DNA of 64,000 nt from Nicotiana tabacum (Eukaryota; Streptophyta; Magnoliopsida; Solanales; Solanaceae). A program made the position numbers and the translations under genes. Where the stretch lies: NCBI RefSeq assembly GCF_000715075.1, contig NC_134084.1, forward strand, positions 102,714,411-102,778,410, written 5' to 3'. The notes beneath the pieces are model-generated. The model was not told the DNA's origin and did not search any database. It saw nothing but the letters and a program-made list of their open reading frames with translations. Position 1 is the first letter of the stretch, and every line of letters starts with the position of its first letter. Shown piece by piece: positions 1 to 12,579 of this stretch.

Positions 1-571
1 ATGATATTATGTACACCCATACCTATGCATGGCACGACACTTATACGCATGTGCATGACAATATAAACATTACAAAATTTACAAAGTTATTCAGATTTAA
101 AAATGTGTTTCCTTATTCCATGTTTTATCTATGTCTTTTATGTACTAATTTTCATACCTTACATACTTAGTACATTTTTCGTACTGACCCCCTATTTCAC
201 GGGGCCTGTGTTTCATGCCTGCGGGGGCATGTAGGCAAGCTGACGGTCCCCTTTCTTAGGATTCTTGATCAGCGAGAGTTGGCGTGCTTCACTTGATCCG
301 GAGCTGCTTTTGTTTTGGTACGATAAGTTTGTGTATATATATGTATATGGGTATGATGTGGCTCAGTCCCGTCTTTGTACAGTTATGTTTCTGTTAGAGG
401 TCTGTGGACAGTATGTCTAGTTGGATTGTATGTGGCCTTGTCGGCTTTCAGTTTTGGATTTATAGTTGTCTATAAATCCAACTGTATTCAGGTTCATATC
501 TTAGACGCATGCTTAGGGGTGTTTGACAGGTAGGACTCACCCGTCGCGGCCCATCGGTTTGGGTCGTGACA
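1..571 (+). repeat. 5' LTR of element 1 (3' part only)
   Basis: Near-identical to 7008-7741. It ends in GTGACA just before the primer binding site. Compared with the 3' LTR it lacks the long TA/TG microsatellite and about 95 bp corresponding to roughly 7550-7645. Confidence 0.92.
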
Positions 572-575
572 AAAG

Positions 576-587
576 TGGTATCAGAGC
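576..587 (+). other. Primer binding site, tRNA-iMet type
   Basis: TGGTATCAGAGC lies four bases after the LTR end and is the usual complement of the initiator tRNA-Met 3' end. It primes minus-strand DNA synthesis. A leader of about 220 bp with no recognisable coding follows to the gag start. Confidence 0.9.
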
Positions 588-805
588 AGTTCTGTCCTAG
601 GGTTGTCTACAGATCGTGTTTAGTAGAGTCTTGTTTATGTGTGTGTCGTGCACCACACTTATAAACATGAGGCTACATGACATATAGGATGTTATCCACT
701 CTTCTTATCCTAGATCGTGCAACATAAACAATTCATATTCCTAACGATTTGTTATATTTTCAGCGATGCTCTCCAAAGACTACAGCCACCCAGAAGGAAA
801 AGTCC

Positions 806-2130
806 ATGGCTGGTGAGACTACTAGTCGAGCGCCACAAGTTACCAGGGCTTGGGGAGAGTCTCATAGTGAGGTTCCATCTCAGACTTCATATAACCTACC
901 CTTTCCAGAAGAGTTCTAAGGGGCACCAGCTCCAACGCCTGCCCCCGTACATTCACCACCTCAGCTGGATGCACCGGGTCAGGAGATGGGAGATGTTATT
1001 CAGCTATTAACCCAATTGTTAGCCGCGCAGGCTCGACATCAGGAAATAGGTATTGGTCATGTAGATAGGTCTGTCAGTGCGAGGGTTCGTGACTTCATTA
1101 ATTTAGACCCTCCGATACTCACTAGAGCAAATCCGAACGAGGACCCTCAGGTATTTATTGATAGAGTGCAGAGGACGTTACGGGTAATGAATGCCACTGT
1201 GACTAAGTCAGTTGAGCTAGTTTCCTTTAGACTCTGAGATGTTGCAGTTAATTGGTATGAGTCTTGGGAATTATCCAGAGGTGAGGATGCCCCTCCAGCG
1301 GTATGGTAGGAATTTATAGAAGCTTTTCTTCATCATTATTTGCCCCCAGAGATTAGACGGGCTAGAGTTGATATGTTCTTGACCCTTCGGTAGGGTAACA
1401 TGAGTGTTCGGGAGTACAGTCTTCAGTTTGATTCGTTGGCTAGGTATACACCCACTATTGTATCTAAGATGGAAGATCAAGTTCACCGGTTCGTGATGGG
1501 ATTAGAGCCTTACTTGCTTAACGGTTGTATGTCGGTCTCACTTCAGCCATACATGGATATTTCTTCTATTCAGGTATACTCTCAGGGTATAGAGGAGCGT
1601 AAACAGAAACAGAGGGACGATCATGAGCATGATAGGGCCCAGAATAAGAAAGCGAGGTCTTCGGGTCCTTCTGGTGAGTTTCGAGGTGGTCAGAGGCAAC
1701 AGTAACCGATGTATCCAGCCTAGCCCTCGGCTAGCGCGCTCCCTCAGTTTGGCGATAAGAGATTTGATCGTTCTACATATTCAAGTTCTGGTCAGAATTT
1801 CAGGGCCTCAGGTTCTCAGTATAGGGGTGAGTCAAATGAAATGAGGCCACCCTTGCCACGATGTACTCAATGTAGTAAGCAGCATACCGGACAGTGCCGT
1901 ATGGGATTAGGTGTTTGTTATACTTGTGGTTATCCGAGCCACGTTATGAGGGATTGTCCGATAAGAGGTGATGCAAGCATAACTCAGCCAGCGGGATCTA
2001 TAGTTGGTTCGTCATCATCAGTACACCCTCTGGGCAAGGTCCCCAAGCACCAATGAGTCGTGGTAGAGGCAGAGGCGGAGCATCTAGCTCGAGCAGCCCT
2101 CAGAACCGCATTTATGCATTGGTAGGATGA
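806..2130 (+). pseudogene. gag: gag of element 1 (capsid/nucleocapsid), broken
   Basis: Degenerate gag that would package the element RNA into virus-like particles. The start chosen is the ATG at 806, in frame with the long gag segments at 986-1237 and 1400-1705. The retrotransposon gag domain spans about 1040-1640. A CCHC zinc knuckle (CYTCGYPSHVMRDC) lies near 1915-1960, followed by a Ser/Gly/Arg-rich linker. Stops interrupt it at 1235 (TGA), 1307 (TAG), 1391 (TAG), 1703 (TAA) and 1721 (TAG). A frameshift near 2020-2050 moves the reading from frame 2 to frame 1, and a TGA lies at 2128. Most stops sit where Gln or Arg would be expected. Confidence 0.85.
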
Positions 2131-5100
2131 CAGGACCAAGAGTCATCAACTGATGTTGTTACAGGTAAATTATCAGTCTCCTCATATGATGTATATGCAT
2201 TGATTGACCCAAGTTCCACCTTATCATACGTTACTCCGCTAGTTGCTGGTAAGTTTGGAATAAGACCTGAATTGGTTAAACCTTTTGAGGTATCTACACC
2301 TGTTGGGGACTCGGTGATAGCTAAGCAAGTATATATGGGTTGTATAATAGAGTTCATGGTCGACCTACCGTAGCAGACTTAATCGAGTTAGATATGGTAG
2401 AATTTGATGTTATAATGGGTATGGACTGGTTGGCTTCTTTTCATGCCAAAGTTGATTGCAGATCAAAGATAGTCCAATTTCAATTTCCAAGGGAGCCTGT
2501 TTTGGAGTGGAAAGGTAACACGGCATCGCCGAGAGGTAGATTTATTTCCTATCTCAAGGCAAGGAAGATGATCAATAAGGGTTGTACTTATCACTTAGTT
2601 CGGGTTCAGGATATGGAAGTAGAGTCACCAACCATTCAATCCATCCCTGTGGTGAATGAGTTTCCCGATGTTTTCCCTGATGAACTTCCAGGTCTCCCGC
2701 CAGAGCGAGAAATTGAGTTTTCTATTGACCTACTACCAGATACTCACCCAATATCTATTCCTCCTTATAGAATGGGCCCCGTATAGCTGAAAGAGTTGAA
2801 AGAATAATTAAAGGACTTACTTGAAAAAGGCTTTATCAGACCAAGTACGTCATCGTGGGGAGAACCTATTTTGTTTGTGAGAAAAAAAGATGGTTCCTTA
2901 TGAATATGTATTGATTATAGGCAGCTGAATAAGGTGACGGTCAAGATTAAGTACCCCTCCCGAGAATTGATAATTTATTTGATCAGTTGCAAGGTGCCAA
3001 ATGTTTTTCAAATATAGACTTGAGGTCTGGGTACCATCAGGTAAGGGTTAAGGATGAAGATATTCCGAAGACTGCATTCAGGACTAGATATGGGCACTTT
3101 TAGTTTCGGGTTATATCATTCGGTCTGACCAATGCCCCAGCAGTATTCATGGATTTGATGAACCGTGTGTTCAGGCCTTTCTTAGATCTGTTCGTAATTG
3201 TATTTATTGATGATATATTAGTGTATTCTCATTCAGAGGATAAGCATATTGGTCACCTGCGTACTGTGCTTAGAGTTCTACAAGAAGGGAAGTTGTATTC
3301 AAAATTTTCTAAATGTGAATTCTGGTTGAACTTTGTAGCTTTCCTTTGGCATGTTATTTTGGGTGAAGGTATCCGGGTGGATACACAAAAGATTGAGGCA
3401 GTAAAGACTTGTCCTAGACCCACAACACCGACGGATGTTCGTAGCTTTCTCGGTTTGGCAGGTTATTACAGGAGATTTGTGGAAGGATTTTCTTCCCTTT
3501 CAGCACCTTTAACAAATTTGACTCAGAAGGGAGCAAAGTTTTAATGGACCGACGCTTGCGAACGGAGTTTCTAGGCCTTAAAGGACAGATTAACTTCAGC
3601 ACCGGTTCTAACACTTCTAGAAGGGACCGATGGTTATGTTTTCTATTGCGAAGCTTCAGGTATTGGATTGGGTTGTGTGCTGATGCAGCATGGTAAGGTT
3701 GTGGCTTATGCTTCTAGACAACTAAGAAAGCACGAGAAGAGCTACTTGACCCACGATTTAGAGTTAGCCGCGGTGATTCATGCACTAAAGATGTGGAGGC
3801 ACTACTTGTATGGCATTCATGTTGATATCTATACGGACCATAGGAGCCTCTAGTACATCTTCAAGCAAAAGGAATTGAATTTTCATCAAAGGAGATGGTT
3901 GGAGATACTTAAAGACTATGACGTTGATATTTTATACCATCCGGAGAAGGCGAATGTAGTAGTCGACGCCCTCAGCCGTAGATCTATGGGTAGCCTATTA
4001 TATTGACGGCCAGAAAATACGGGATAGCCCATGAGGTTCATCAGCTAGCTAGTCTTGGAGTTCGGTTACTGGACTCAGGTGACATTGGAATTACTCTTCA
4101 AGATACGGTAACATCCTCTTTAGTAACTGAGGTAAAGGAACGTCAGGATGAGGATCATGTGCTAGTTCATTATAGAGATACCACTCTTCAGAAGGAGAAG
4201 ACACCATTTGAAATTACAAAAGATGGGATTCTCAGATGTCAAGGGCGATTATGTGTGCCTAATGTTGTAGGGCTGCGTTGGCAGATTATGGGAGAAACTC
4301 ACTATTCTCATTATCTATCCATCCAGGAGCGACAAAGATGTATCATGACATCAGAGAAGTGTATTGGTGGGACGGAATGAAAAAGGATATAGCAGAATTT
4401 GTTGCCCAGTGTCCTAACTGTCAACATGTTAAGATTGAGCATCAAAAACCCGGTGGATTATTACAGGCTATGGAGATTCCGACTTGGAAATATGAAATAA
4501 TCAATATGGACTTCATCGTAGGCTTACCTCTTACCCAATATAAATTCGATTCGATATGGGTGATTGTTGATAGGCTTACAAAGTCAGCCCATTTTCTACC
4601 CGTTAGAACTACATATTCCTCAGAGGATTATGCAAGGCTTTATATTAAGGAGATAGTACGACTGCATGGTGTCCCTGTATCTATTATCTCGGATAGAGGA
4701 GCTCAATTTACAGCTAACTTCTAGAAGTCCTTCCAAAAAGGATTGGGGACTCAAGTAAGTCTTAGTACGGCATTTCATACCCAGATAGACGGACAGGCTA
4801 AGCGTACTATTCAGACACTGGAGGATATGTTACGAGCTTGTGTAATAGACTTCAAAGATAGCTGGGATGATCATCTACTGCTTATTCAGTTTGCATATAA
4901 TAATAGTTACCATTCCAGTATTCAGATGGCTCCATACGAAGCTCCTTATGGACGGAAGTGTAGGTCGCCTATATGGTGGTTTGATGTGGGAGAATCTAAA
5001 TTACATGGGCCAGACCTAGTTCAACAAGCCATAGAAAAAGTAAAACATATCCAGGATCGACTATTGACAGCTCAGAGTCTTCAGAAGTCACATTCTGACG

Positions 5101-5575
5101 TGCGGCATCGAGATTTAGAGTTCGAGGTTGATGACTGGGTATTCTTAAAGGTGTCACCTATGAAGGGTGTGATGAGGTTTGGCAAGAAAGGCAAACTTAA
5201 CCCACGGTATATTGGGCCTTATAGGATCATTCGGAGAGTGGTCCGAGTAGCTTATGAATTAGAATTGCCCTCGGAACTAGATCTGTCCATTCGGTTTTTC
5301 ATGTATCTATGTTACGAAAGTGCATTGGCGATCCTACTCGAGTGGTGCCCACGAATGATGTACAGATTACAGAAGACTTATCATACGAGGAAGTTCCGAT
5401 TGCCATCCTAGACCGACAAATCCGCAAGCTGCGAAATAAGGAGGTAGCCTTCGTGAAAGTACTTTGGAGAAACAACAATGTTGAAGAAATGACTTGGGAG
5501 GCCGAGGAAAACATGAAGTCTAGATATCTCTACCTATTTCCTCCTCCAGAGAAGGGTCCAACTGAGACGTCATAA
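2131..5575 (+). pseudogene. pol: pol of element 1 (PR-RT-RH-IN-chromodomain), broken
   Basis: Protease region at about 2140-2440: the active site reads LIDPSS where DSG/DPG-type triads are usual, and GMDWL follows. A frameshift lies near 2335-2350. Reverse transcriptase spans about 2640-3560 with catalytic FIDDILVYS near 3203-3229. RNase H spans about 3640-3985; the first catalytic Asp appears as Glu (CEAS), while TDH is kept. Integrase spans about 4200-5300: the zinc finger has NCQH and the core has MDFIVG and ISDRGAQFT, but the DDE glutamate near 4798 is Lys (GQAKRTIQ). The chromodomain spans about 5320-5570 (VLWRNNNVEEMTWEAEENM), ending at TAA 5573-5575. In-frame stops lie near 2784, 2901, 3101, 3541, 3571, 3851 and 4721, with more frameshifts near 2960, 4000, 4350 and 5310. 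Inactive. Confidence 0.9.
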
Positions 5576-5776
5576 TCATAAGGTGTGTGTATAAATTCTT
5601 GTGTTGGTTATTGTCGTTGGTCATGTGAGGCCATTATCTTTATTCATAATTATGGTCTTGTGTGTCATTGGGTTTAAGCTTCTACGGGGAGAGTTGGTAG
5701 TGGTGTTGTTACAGAGACGACCTTGCCAAAGTTATATACATCATGGGGAGTTGAGCATTTGAGAATGAATGTTTCT

Positions 5777-5789
5777 AAAGAGGGGAGAA
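5777..5789 (+). other. Polypurine tract of element 1
   Basis: AAAGAGGGGAGAA directly precedes the 3' LTR TG. It primes plus-strand DNA. Positions 5576-5776, between pol and this tract, are a short untranslated region with no coding seen. Confidence 0.88.
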
Positions 5790-7342
5790 TGTTACATCTC
5801 GCATTTTCATACATTAAAATTTCATTTTCAGTTAACCGACATAGACTCGGGGTGAGATCATCTTGACATTAACGTACTTAAGTTATTTATATCAAGCGAT
5901 AAATAAGTGTTATGAAAGATAAAGGGGTACACGAATTAAAGAAAACGAGTTTCGTTGAAAGTGGACAGTTTGGAATAAAATATGGGTCGAGCGATAATAC
6001 CCGATAATTATGAACTAGTACCATGCAAGGTACCATATGACCATGGTAGTATAATATATAAAGTAAATATGAATTATTTTAAAAATAAATAGAATTTTAA
6101 GTAATTTGTGGTAATTTTTAAATTATGCGGGTAATTGATTAATTACCGAGTAACAGAACATTACCCAGTTAACTAATAAGTGGATAAAAAATTAATATCC
6201 CACCCCCACCCCCACGTGACAGGAAGCTACAAGATTGGAAGTGACTAAGTAGTCATTTATGCTGCCACCTAGACATAAAGGAGTATGGCATGGATAACTA
6301 TCCTAAAATTGTCCGGTTACAAGCAATATGAATAAAAAATGGAAACCAGAAACATTACTCCTTTCAAAAATCAAAGGAATCCAAAAACATTTCCTTCCAA
6401 ACTTAAGAACCAGAACGTTTTCCTCTCAAATTTCAAGGAAACAAAAATGTGCTATTTCGTTCCAAAACTTTAGAAACCAAAAAACAAATTTCGTCCATGA
6501 ATCTTGAAGGAGCAGAGGCAAATTTCGTTCAATCAACGAGGGGTTTCCAACAAAATATTATACGAAGTTTTCCCTACTTCAGGTATGTTAAGGCCCTCCC
6601 TTCTTTATTTGGGCATGGTCCAAGTTATACTGAAGAAACGAGCAAACATGCAGTTTCCATAAATTACTCTATTCATAGAAATAGTATGGTGTCTATATTC
6701 TTGATTCCCCATGAAAAATATTATTATCTTCTATTCAAGGGTCTCAAAGTAATACGCAGTTGGAAAAGTTTATATGGAAGAAATATTGAGATTTTTACGT
6801 ATTTTTCATGCATTTCACTCATTTATACATGTGCATTGACACATGACCAGATGGCATTATATACGCGTATATATGTAAATATATGTATATGGGATATGGA
6901 AAAAGGTTACGGCATTATATATGCAGCACCACCTGATCAGCTGGTATATGTTGATGATGTTGCCCATAGTGGCCGAGATGATATGATGGGATGCCCTCAG
7001 TGGCTTGATGATATTATATACACCCATACCTATGCATGGCACGACACTTATACGCACATGCATGACATTATAAACATTACAAAATTTACAAAGTTATTCA
7101 GATTTAAAGATGTGTTTCCTTATTCCATATTTTATCTGTCTTTTACGTACTAATTTTCATGCCTTACATACTCAGAACATTTTTTGTACTGACGCCCTAT
7201 TTCACGGGGCCTGCGTTTCATGCCTGCAGGTGCAAGTAGGCAAGCTGACGGTCCCCCTTCTTAGGATTCTTGATCAGCGAGAGTTGGTGTGCTCCACTTG
7301 ATCCGGAGCTGCTTTTGTTTTGGTATGATACGTTTGTATATA

Positions 7343-7411
<69 letters not shown>

Positions 7412-7741
7412 ATGTGTGTGTATGGGTATGACGTGGCTCAGTCTCATCTTTGTACAGTAATGTTTTTGTTAGAGGTTTGTGGACAGTATGTTTAGTTTGG
7501 TTGTATGTGGCCTTGTTAGCTTTCAGTTTTGGATGTATATTTGTCTATAGCAGCCTTGCCGGCTCGCCCACTGTATTTTGCATGTATACGTACATATGCC
7601 TTGATGGCAGGTTTCCTTCACGTATGTTAATTTCGTAATGTAGCAGATGTTATTCAGGTTCATATCTTAAACGCATGCTTAGGGGTGTTTGATAGGTAGG
7701 ACTTAGGCACCCATTACGGCCCATCGGTTTGGGTCGTGAAA
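5790..7741 (+). repeat. 3' LTR of element 1 (complete, about 1.95 kb)
   Basis: Begins TGTTACATCTCG after the polypurine tract. It ends GTGAAA, where the 5' copy has GTGACA, so the terminal CA has mutated. Host Athila LTR sequence resumes at 7742. It is AT-rich. A 234-codon open frame inside (6449-7153) has no recognisable domain and is not called as a gene. Confidence 0.9.
7336..7420. repeat. (TA)n(TG)n microsatellite in the 3' LTR
   Basis: About 36 bp of TA repeats followed by about 48 bp of TG repeats. The 5' LTR has only a short TATATATATG stretch (about 331-350), so the expansion post-dates insertion or occurred on one LTR only. Confidence 0.95.
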
Positions 7742-8108
7742 CTTAGTCCTACATTCTCAAATAGAGACTAAGTCATAAAGGCATGAATCAGTGTTTGCAG
7801 CCACCAATTCCTTAGTTCTAGCAAGAACTAGGCTAAATACTACTAACACATACACATTCAAGCCCTAAAATTCAAGACCTATTAAATACCCACACTAGGG
7901 TTTGGTCACAACCCTAGCTATGGGTTTAGCTACTCATAATAATAGCAGAAATCAAAGATAAAGAAAAGATAAAATCCATAATGCTAAATTAAAAGATGAA
8001 AATCTAAAGTTATAAGGTAAATCTTGTACAAAATTGCCCAAATAGGAAAAACTAGCCATCTCATGTGTTCGGCAAAATATAACTTAACCTAAAAATGTGA
8101 AAAAGATC

Positions 8109-8116
8109 TATTTATA
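8109..8116 (-). promoter_or_regulatory. TATA box of LTR A
   Basis: TATAAATA on the minus strand, just downstream of the CpG-rich array. The same context is found in LTR B at 22781-22788, which supports it as the conserved U3 promoter. Confidence 0.7.
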
Positions 8117-8159
8117 CTAGGCTAAAGTTTTTGGACAAAAATGCCCCTATAGAGGTTTC

Positions 8160-8550
8160 ACGACAGCAGAATTCTGACCGCGGCTGCACTCTTGCTTTCG
8201 TGGTCGCGTAATATTGAGCGCGGTCCGTGTTTCTTCACATCTGAGACTAGGCTGGAACTTGTTTCGCCAAGCACATAATTGTAACCACGTCCGCATAATT
8301 GTGATGCGGTCAGTGCTTAACATTTTTGCCCTTTCAGTGAGCACTCTGAATCTAAGCAAATGCGGTCAGCGAAATACCAATCGCGGCTGCGGTAGTATTT
8401 TCGCGGCCGCCAATTTCCAGCACGGTCTGCGTCCATGTCTGTGCCCAAAATCCACCTCTCTGATTCTCCCTTTGGCGATCCGCGAATTCATGACCGCATC
8501 CGCGGTGACACTTTCGCGGCCGCACTTTTCTGTAGCGGTCCGCGTTCTAT
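8160..8550. repeat. CpG-rich palindromic array in LTR A
   Basis: Repeated short motifs of the type GCGGCCGC, GCGGTCCGCG and ACCGCGGCTGC, spaced about 20-35 bp, just upstream (minus strand) of the LTR TATA box. The 5' LTR copy lies at about 19660-19915. Confidence 0.8.
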
Positions 8551-8741
8551 AGTCTTGGCCTAGCCTTGGTCTTCATTCAGGTTTTGACTCCTTTATGAGT
8601 TTATCATGGCCACTTTTGCTCATTGTGAACAATCCCTGCAAGCAAGCATATTATGTTAGTTTTTGGGGATACCTTTACGCATTTAAAGCCCACAACGCAA
8701 GTAAAAATAGAGCAAATAATGGTTAAAATCCTCACTTATCA

Positions 8742-8757
8742 ACTCCCCCAACTTAAG
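8742..8757 (-). other. Polypurine tract of element A
   Basis: Minus strand AAGTTGGGGGAGT immediately precedes the LTR TGATAAG; this is the typical Athila tract and LTR junction. Confidence 0.85.
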
Positions 8758-10729
8758 CGTTTGCTTGTCCTCAAGCAAATAAGGTAATTCCCACCCCCAC
8801 TTCAACAAAACATAAGGATATTTCAACTGCCTAATGCAAATCAAACATGCATCAATTGGGACTAACAATTACCCTTAACACAAATGAATTATCAACATTA
8901 CACAACCTTTTGAGTACCATAGTTCTAGTACGACACAGGAGCATCAAGAGTTGACTTATCTCACCAAGGAAGCTCGCTCTACTACGTAGGTTATTGTGGA
9001 ACCCAAACTCTTCCTCTTCTACTCTCCATAAGCAAATCTCACTTTAGATTGTAGCACTCAAAACAAGGATTGTGGAGAAGTACGTTCATCTCTCTCAAGC
9101 GAAGGTCACAAGTTCGGCTCTAAGTACCATAAGCTTGTCCCTTATGTAAATTACCACTAATGTAAGCTCACTCAACTCAAAATCATATAGGGCTTTTGTA
9201 GTAATGTAATGAAGGCTTTTGGTTCAAGGTAGGACTTAGTGGCATATAATGGTTTCATCTTTCCTTAAGCACTCCATTTTCTCATTTTGGCTCACAATTT
9301 CTTGACTCTTTGAGACATTTTCTTCTTCCTTAGGGGAACTAGAGAGAGAAACTGTCACTCTTTCTTGCTCATGACGATCATTTTTCTCCTTTACTAATCT
9401 TTCCATTCCTTTCGTCATTGCTTTCTTTGAATCCCTTCACTTTTTCCATTTTATTCACTTTCTTTTTGACAAAATTCTTTTTGGCTTTTCTTTCTTTTCT
9501 TTTGCCTTTCCTTTTCTTCATTTTTTACCTTTTATCACATTCACATTCCTCGTCTCTCCCCCAAACGTATGCTTTTGCCAATTGCGAATGTTAAAGAAAG
9601 ATTGGGTACCATGAGAGGGTCATTATAGAACGGATAAAGGCTTTTATCATGGTTATTGAAAGAAAAAGGACTTTGGCTCAATGGGGTTTACTAGGGATAT
9701 CATATTTGGTAGTCTATGGATGTTTTTAAGATTCAAATTAGATCAAGGAGAGACTATACTCATTTCTCAAGTTGAGCTACACTTAGAATTTTGCCTAGAC
9801 AAACATTCAGGGCATGTTCTAGACTATTGGCACGGGACATGGACTCGCAATTTAATACCTCACCTCACAAGCTGTTGGATTGTTAAAGAGAACAGAGTTG
9901 AGGGCCCACAACAACCTTAGCTATGATTGAGCATCACAAATGGCTTCAAGAAGCCACTCGATGATTGTTTAATCGACATAAGAGTCTAAAGGTCACCACT
10001 AGAACTATTCTTTGCAAATCAACTTGTTTCTAACCATAAGGTCGAAGGTAAATGTGTTAGGCCCAAGTGAAGCTTGTCTGAGACACTTTTATTCACTACT
10101 ACTATTTACACCAAACATAAAAAACATACTCAATCCCCTAAGAAGGTTGTCACGCCATCCATCATCGGGAAGAGCCACCCCGTTCACACAACATCCACCT
10201 TTGGAAAGAACCATAGCATTAAAAACACCAAAGGTTTATTGTCCACATAAAATGTAAAAAGAAGCTAACAACTTAACAAGAAACTACTAAGAGAAATAAG
10301 AAGCTATGACGTAAAATACGGAAATCAACAGAAGTAAAATACAAAATTGAAGTAAAGCGAATATTTACATAAATGAAAGTGAATATATACATCAAATGGT
10401 AAAAACATATACATACCAAATGTGAAAGTAACTAATATATACATACCAAAAGTAAAATAAAGAGAAGTAAATAAAGAAAAAGAGTCATAGTTATTACATA
10501 CCAAATTAAAATAGACCACCACCCCCCCAAATAAAAGATAGCATTGTTCTCAATGTTAAAAGCAAAATAAGTTTAGGGGATGGGTTAGAGAGTAAAGAAA
10601 ACTCCCTATGTGGTCTGCATCGGGTCCGTCACATGAGAGGGGTCCTCGGACTGCATAGGATCAGCATCTCCCTCTGGTTACTCTAACTGGATCACCAAAT
10701 CTGACTGGGGGACCATGGGGTTGCGGAGC
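8758..10729 (-). other. 3' untranslated region of element A
   Basis: Two kilobases between the env-like gene and the polypurine tract. It has only short open frames, none with a recognisable domain. A pyrimidine-rich stretch lies at about 9420-9550. I see no gene in it; long 3' untranslated regions are usual in Athila elements. Confidence 0.6.
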
Positions 10730-10731
10730 AT

Positions 10732-12576
10732 CTAGATCAACTCCACAGCACTATGTGTAGCTGCAGCTAGCTCCTCAGACTGGCCAGCTGCTGGTACCTG
10801 CTGCTCTGTTGCATGTGCTGCTGAGACTTGCTCCTCTATGAGCAAATCTAGTGGGATATCAACAACATATGTGAACTTCTCTACATCTTTCCTAAGCTGC
10901 TCCACTGATTCCTTTGAAGCCCGAGTCTTCTTCATCTTCTTGACTTTCTTGCCCGAGTCCTTTATAGCCCTTCCATGAATATCCAAAGTATCCATGATCT
11001 TCTGTTGGTTGTACAGGAGCTTCTTCTGGTTGTCCAGAAGCTCCTTCAACGACTTCTCTACTGATGAAGGCACCTGAGGCTATACCGGGGCTGACTGTGA
11101 TGCCACTGTGCTGGATAAAATAGACAGCTTTGATGTAGTTGTCTGCATCTAGTTGTTGATGCTAGACAAAGTCTGAGAAACTTGTAGTGCAATCTAAGGG
11201 TATGTGGAAGAAGATGGCACAGACAACGGCATGGTGATGGATGACCCATATAAAGGAGGAGGTATGGCAGAAGATCCCCCTACCGTGGAAGGCTCTGACC
11301 TGACAGTTATTACCCTTGGCTCTTTAGACTGGCCAGTGGAGATAGCAGCTTTACCCCTTTCTCTATGGTTGTCCGGTCCTTTTGTGCTATACCAGGAGAA
11401 GGTCTTCTTTGGCTTTGTCTTTGTATCATAGATCTTCTTCTCGACTCCTTGGTCCTCGAAGTACATGGTGAGGAAGTTGGGATAGGGATAAGACCTTTCT
11501 TCCTTTCTGACTACCTTCGTAATGTGATAGTACATGAGGTTCCCCACATTGATAGGAAACCCTGCCATGATGGATGCAATCAAGACACATCGGGTGAGTG
11601 GGAGGACATTGTCAGGCTGACACGGATCCAACCAGCTACACACAAAGGTATACCACCCCTTGGCTTCAAAACTGAGGGTGTTTCTGCATATTGGGACTCC
11701 GGCTGTGAGCCATGTCGATGTCGTCCCTGGGGCTAATATTTTCGCCAACCATGGACAGGTTGCTTCATCAAACACCAGTTTCTCCAAGTACTGCATAGCT
11801 TCCACATTCTCAAATCCAGCATACTCATTCAATGTACGACCATCAAACCGAATCTTCAAGTTCCAGACCTTTGTCGCAGTGGTGCCCTTTTTGATGTAGG
11901 CAACATTTACATGGAATTCCTTGACAAGATATTAATTGGCATTCAGAACCTTGCTGGTAAACCATTTCCACCCTACTCTCTCCTCAAACTGCCTTTTTAC
12001 ATTTGGATTGTGGGGAAAGAGGTCTCTCTCTATAAATTGCCTCTCAAGGGTGAGAGACATTTGGGGCCACCATTCTCGGAACTTTTGGTAGGCTAACTCA
12101 CTCACAAATCTGTCAGCCCACACCTCGGCTTTTCTGGATCTAGCCAATCCCATAATATTGGTGTCACCCCCTCTCCCGTCATCCAGGATCTCTTCATCAT
12201 CATCTACCGGATTGCGTGTAGCTGGTGCAGCCGAAGTTGTAGCAGGTGGGGAAGATGGTGTCGAACCCTCACTACCTTCCTCTGAGCCATCAGATGACTC
12301 AGAAGAGGAGGTAGTCTTATCCCTCAACTGGTATATCCTCAAGAAATGTGTGGGGATATGAGTGGGCACAGAGTCTCCTTCCGAAGCTTCCCAGGAAGGG
12401 ACATTCTCACTAGTATCTGAGTGGTCTGCTGCTCTATCCGCATCTTTTATGGAAGCTCTCATCTCCCCAAATGATTTTTGGACTGTTGGGGGTATCTTGG
12501 TCTTTCCTTTTCCCCTACCTTGGGAGGGTTCTGCCCTCTCTTTAGATGTATCGCTTCTACCTCTGGATCGGACCAT
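10732..12576 (-). pseudogene. Athila env-like gene (putative plant transposon protein domain)
   Basis: One reading frame runs from ATG 12576-12574 (ACAATGG context) to about 10732. The N-terminal third is acidic and Ser/Pro-rich (low complexity). The conserved part spans about 12110-11400, with WADRFVSELAYQKFREWW, RVGWKWFTSKVLNAN, IRFDGRTLNEYAGFEN and KKTFSWYSTKGPDN; I recall it as the plant transposon/env-like domain found in many Solanaceae annotations. The C-terminal part (about 11070-10830) is Lys/Leu-rich and likely coiled coil. In-frame stops lie at 11932-11934 (TAA), 11194-11196 (TAG) and two further TAGs before 11060. No convincing membrane segment is visible, so a true envelope role is unsupported. 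It is separated from pol by 1.3 kb holding its own TATA box and intron candidate. Confidence 0.8.
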
Positions 12577-12579
12577 TGT

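Larger units (their letters stand above)
1..7741 (+). mobile_element. Element 1: Ty3/gypsy chromovirus (Tekay/Del-like), decayed
   Basis: LTR retrotransposon with the order LTR, tRNA-iMet primer site, gag, protease, reverse transcriptase, RNase H, integrase, chromodomain, polypurine tract, LTR. Integrase after RT/RNase H and a C-terminal chromodomain identify a chromovirus; the roughly 1.95 kb LTR and tRNA-iMet site suit the Tekay/Del clade. The window starts inside its 5' LTR: base 1 aligns with base 7008 of the 3' LTR, so about 1.2 kb of 5' LTR lies outside. Coding is broken by many stops and several frameshifts, so it is not autonomous. It sits within the 3' LTR of Athila element A, whose sequence resumes at 7742. 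Confidence 0.93.
7742..8741 (-). repeat. 3' LTR of element A (first 1.0 kb)
   Basis: On the minus strand it begins TGATAAGTG after the polypurine tract and runs left until element 1 interrupts it. Positions 8305-8741 match the 5' LTR (19660-20095). Positions 7742-8130 resemble 22415-22790 of LTR B. By comparison with LTR B, about 0.55 kb of its 3' end should lie left of element 1. Confidence 0.88.

Noticed and set aside
6449..7153. 234-codon open frame inside the 3' LTR of element 1
   Set aside because: It lies wholly in LTR sequence, has no recognisable domain, and its composition follows the AT-rich LTR.
9236..9418. Lys/Glu-rich 60-codon frame in the 3' region of A
   Set aside because: Low complexity from a pyrimidine-rich tract; no family resemblance.
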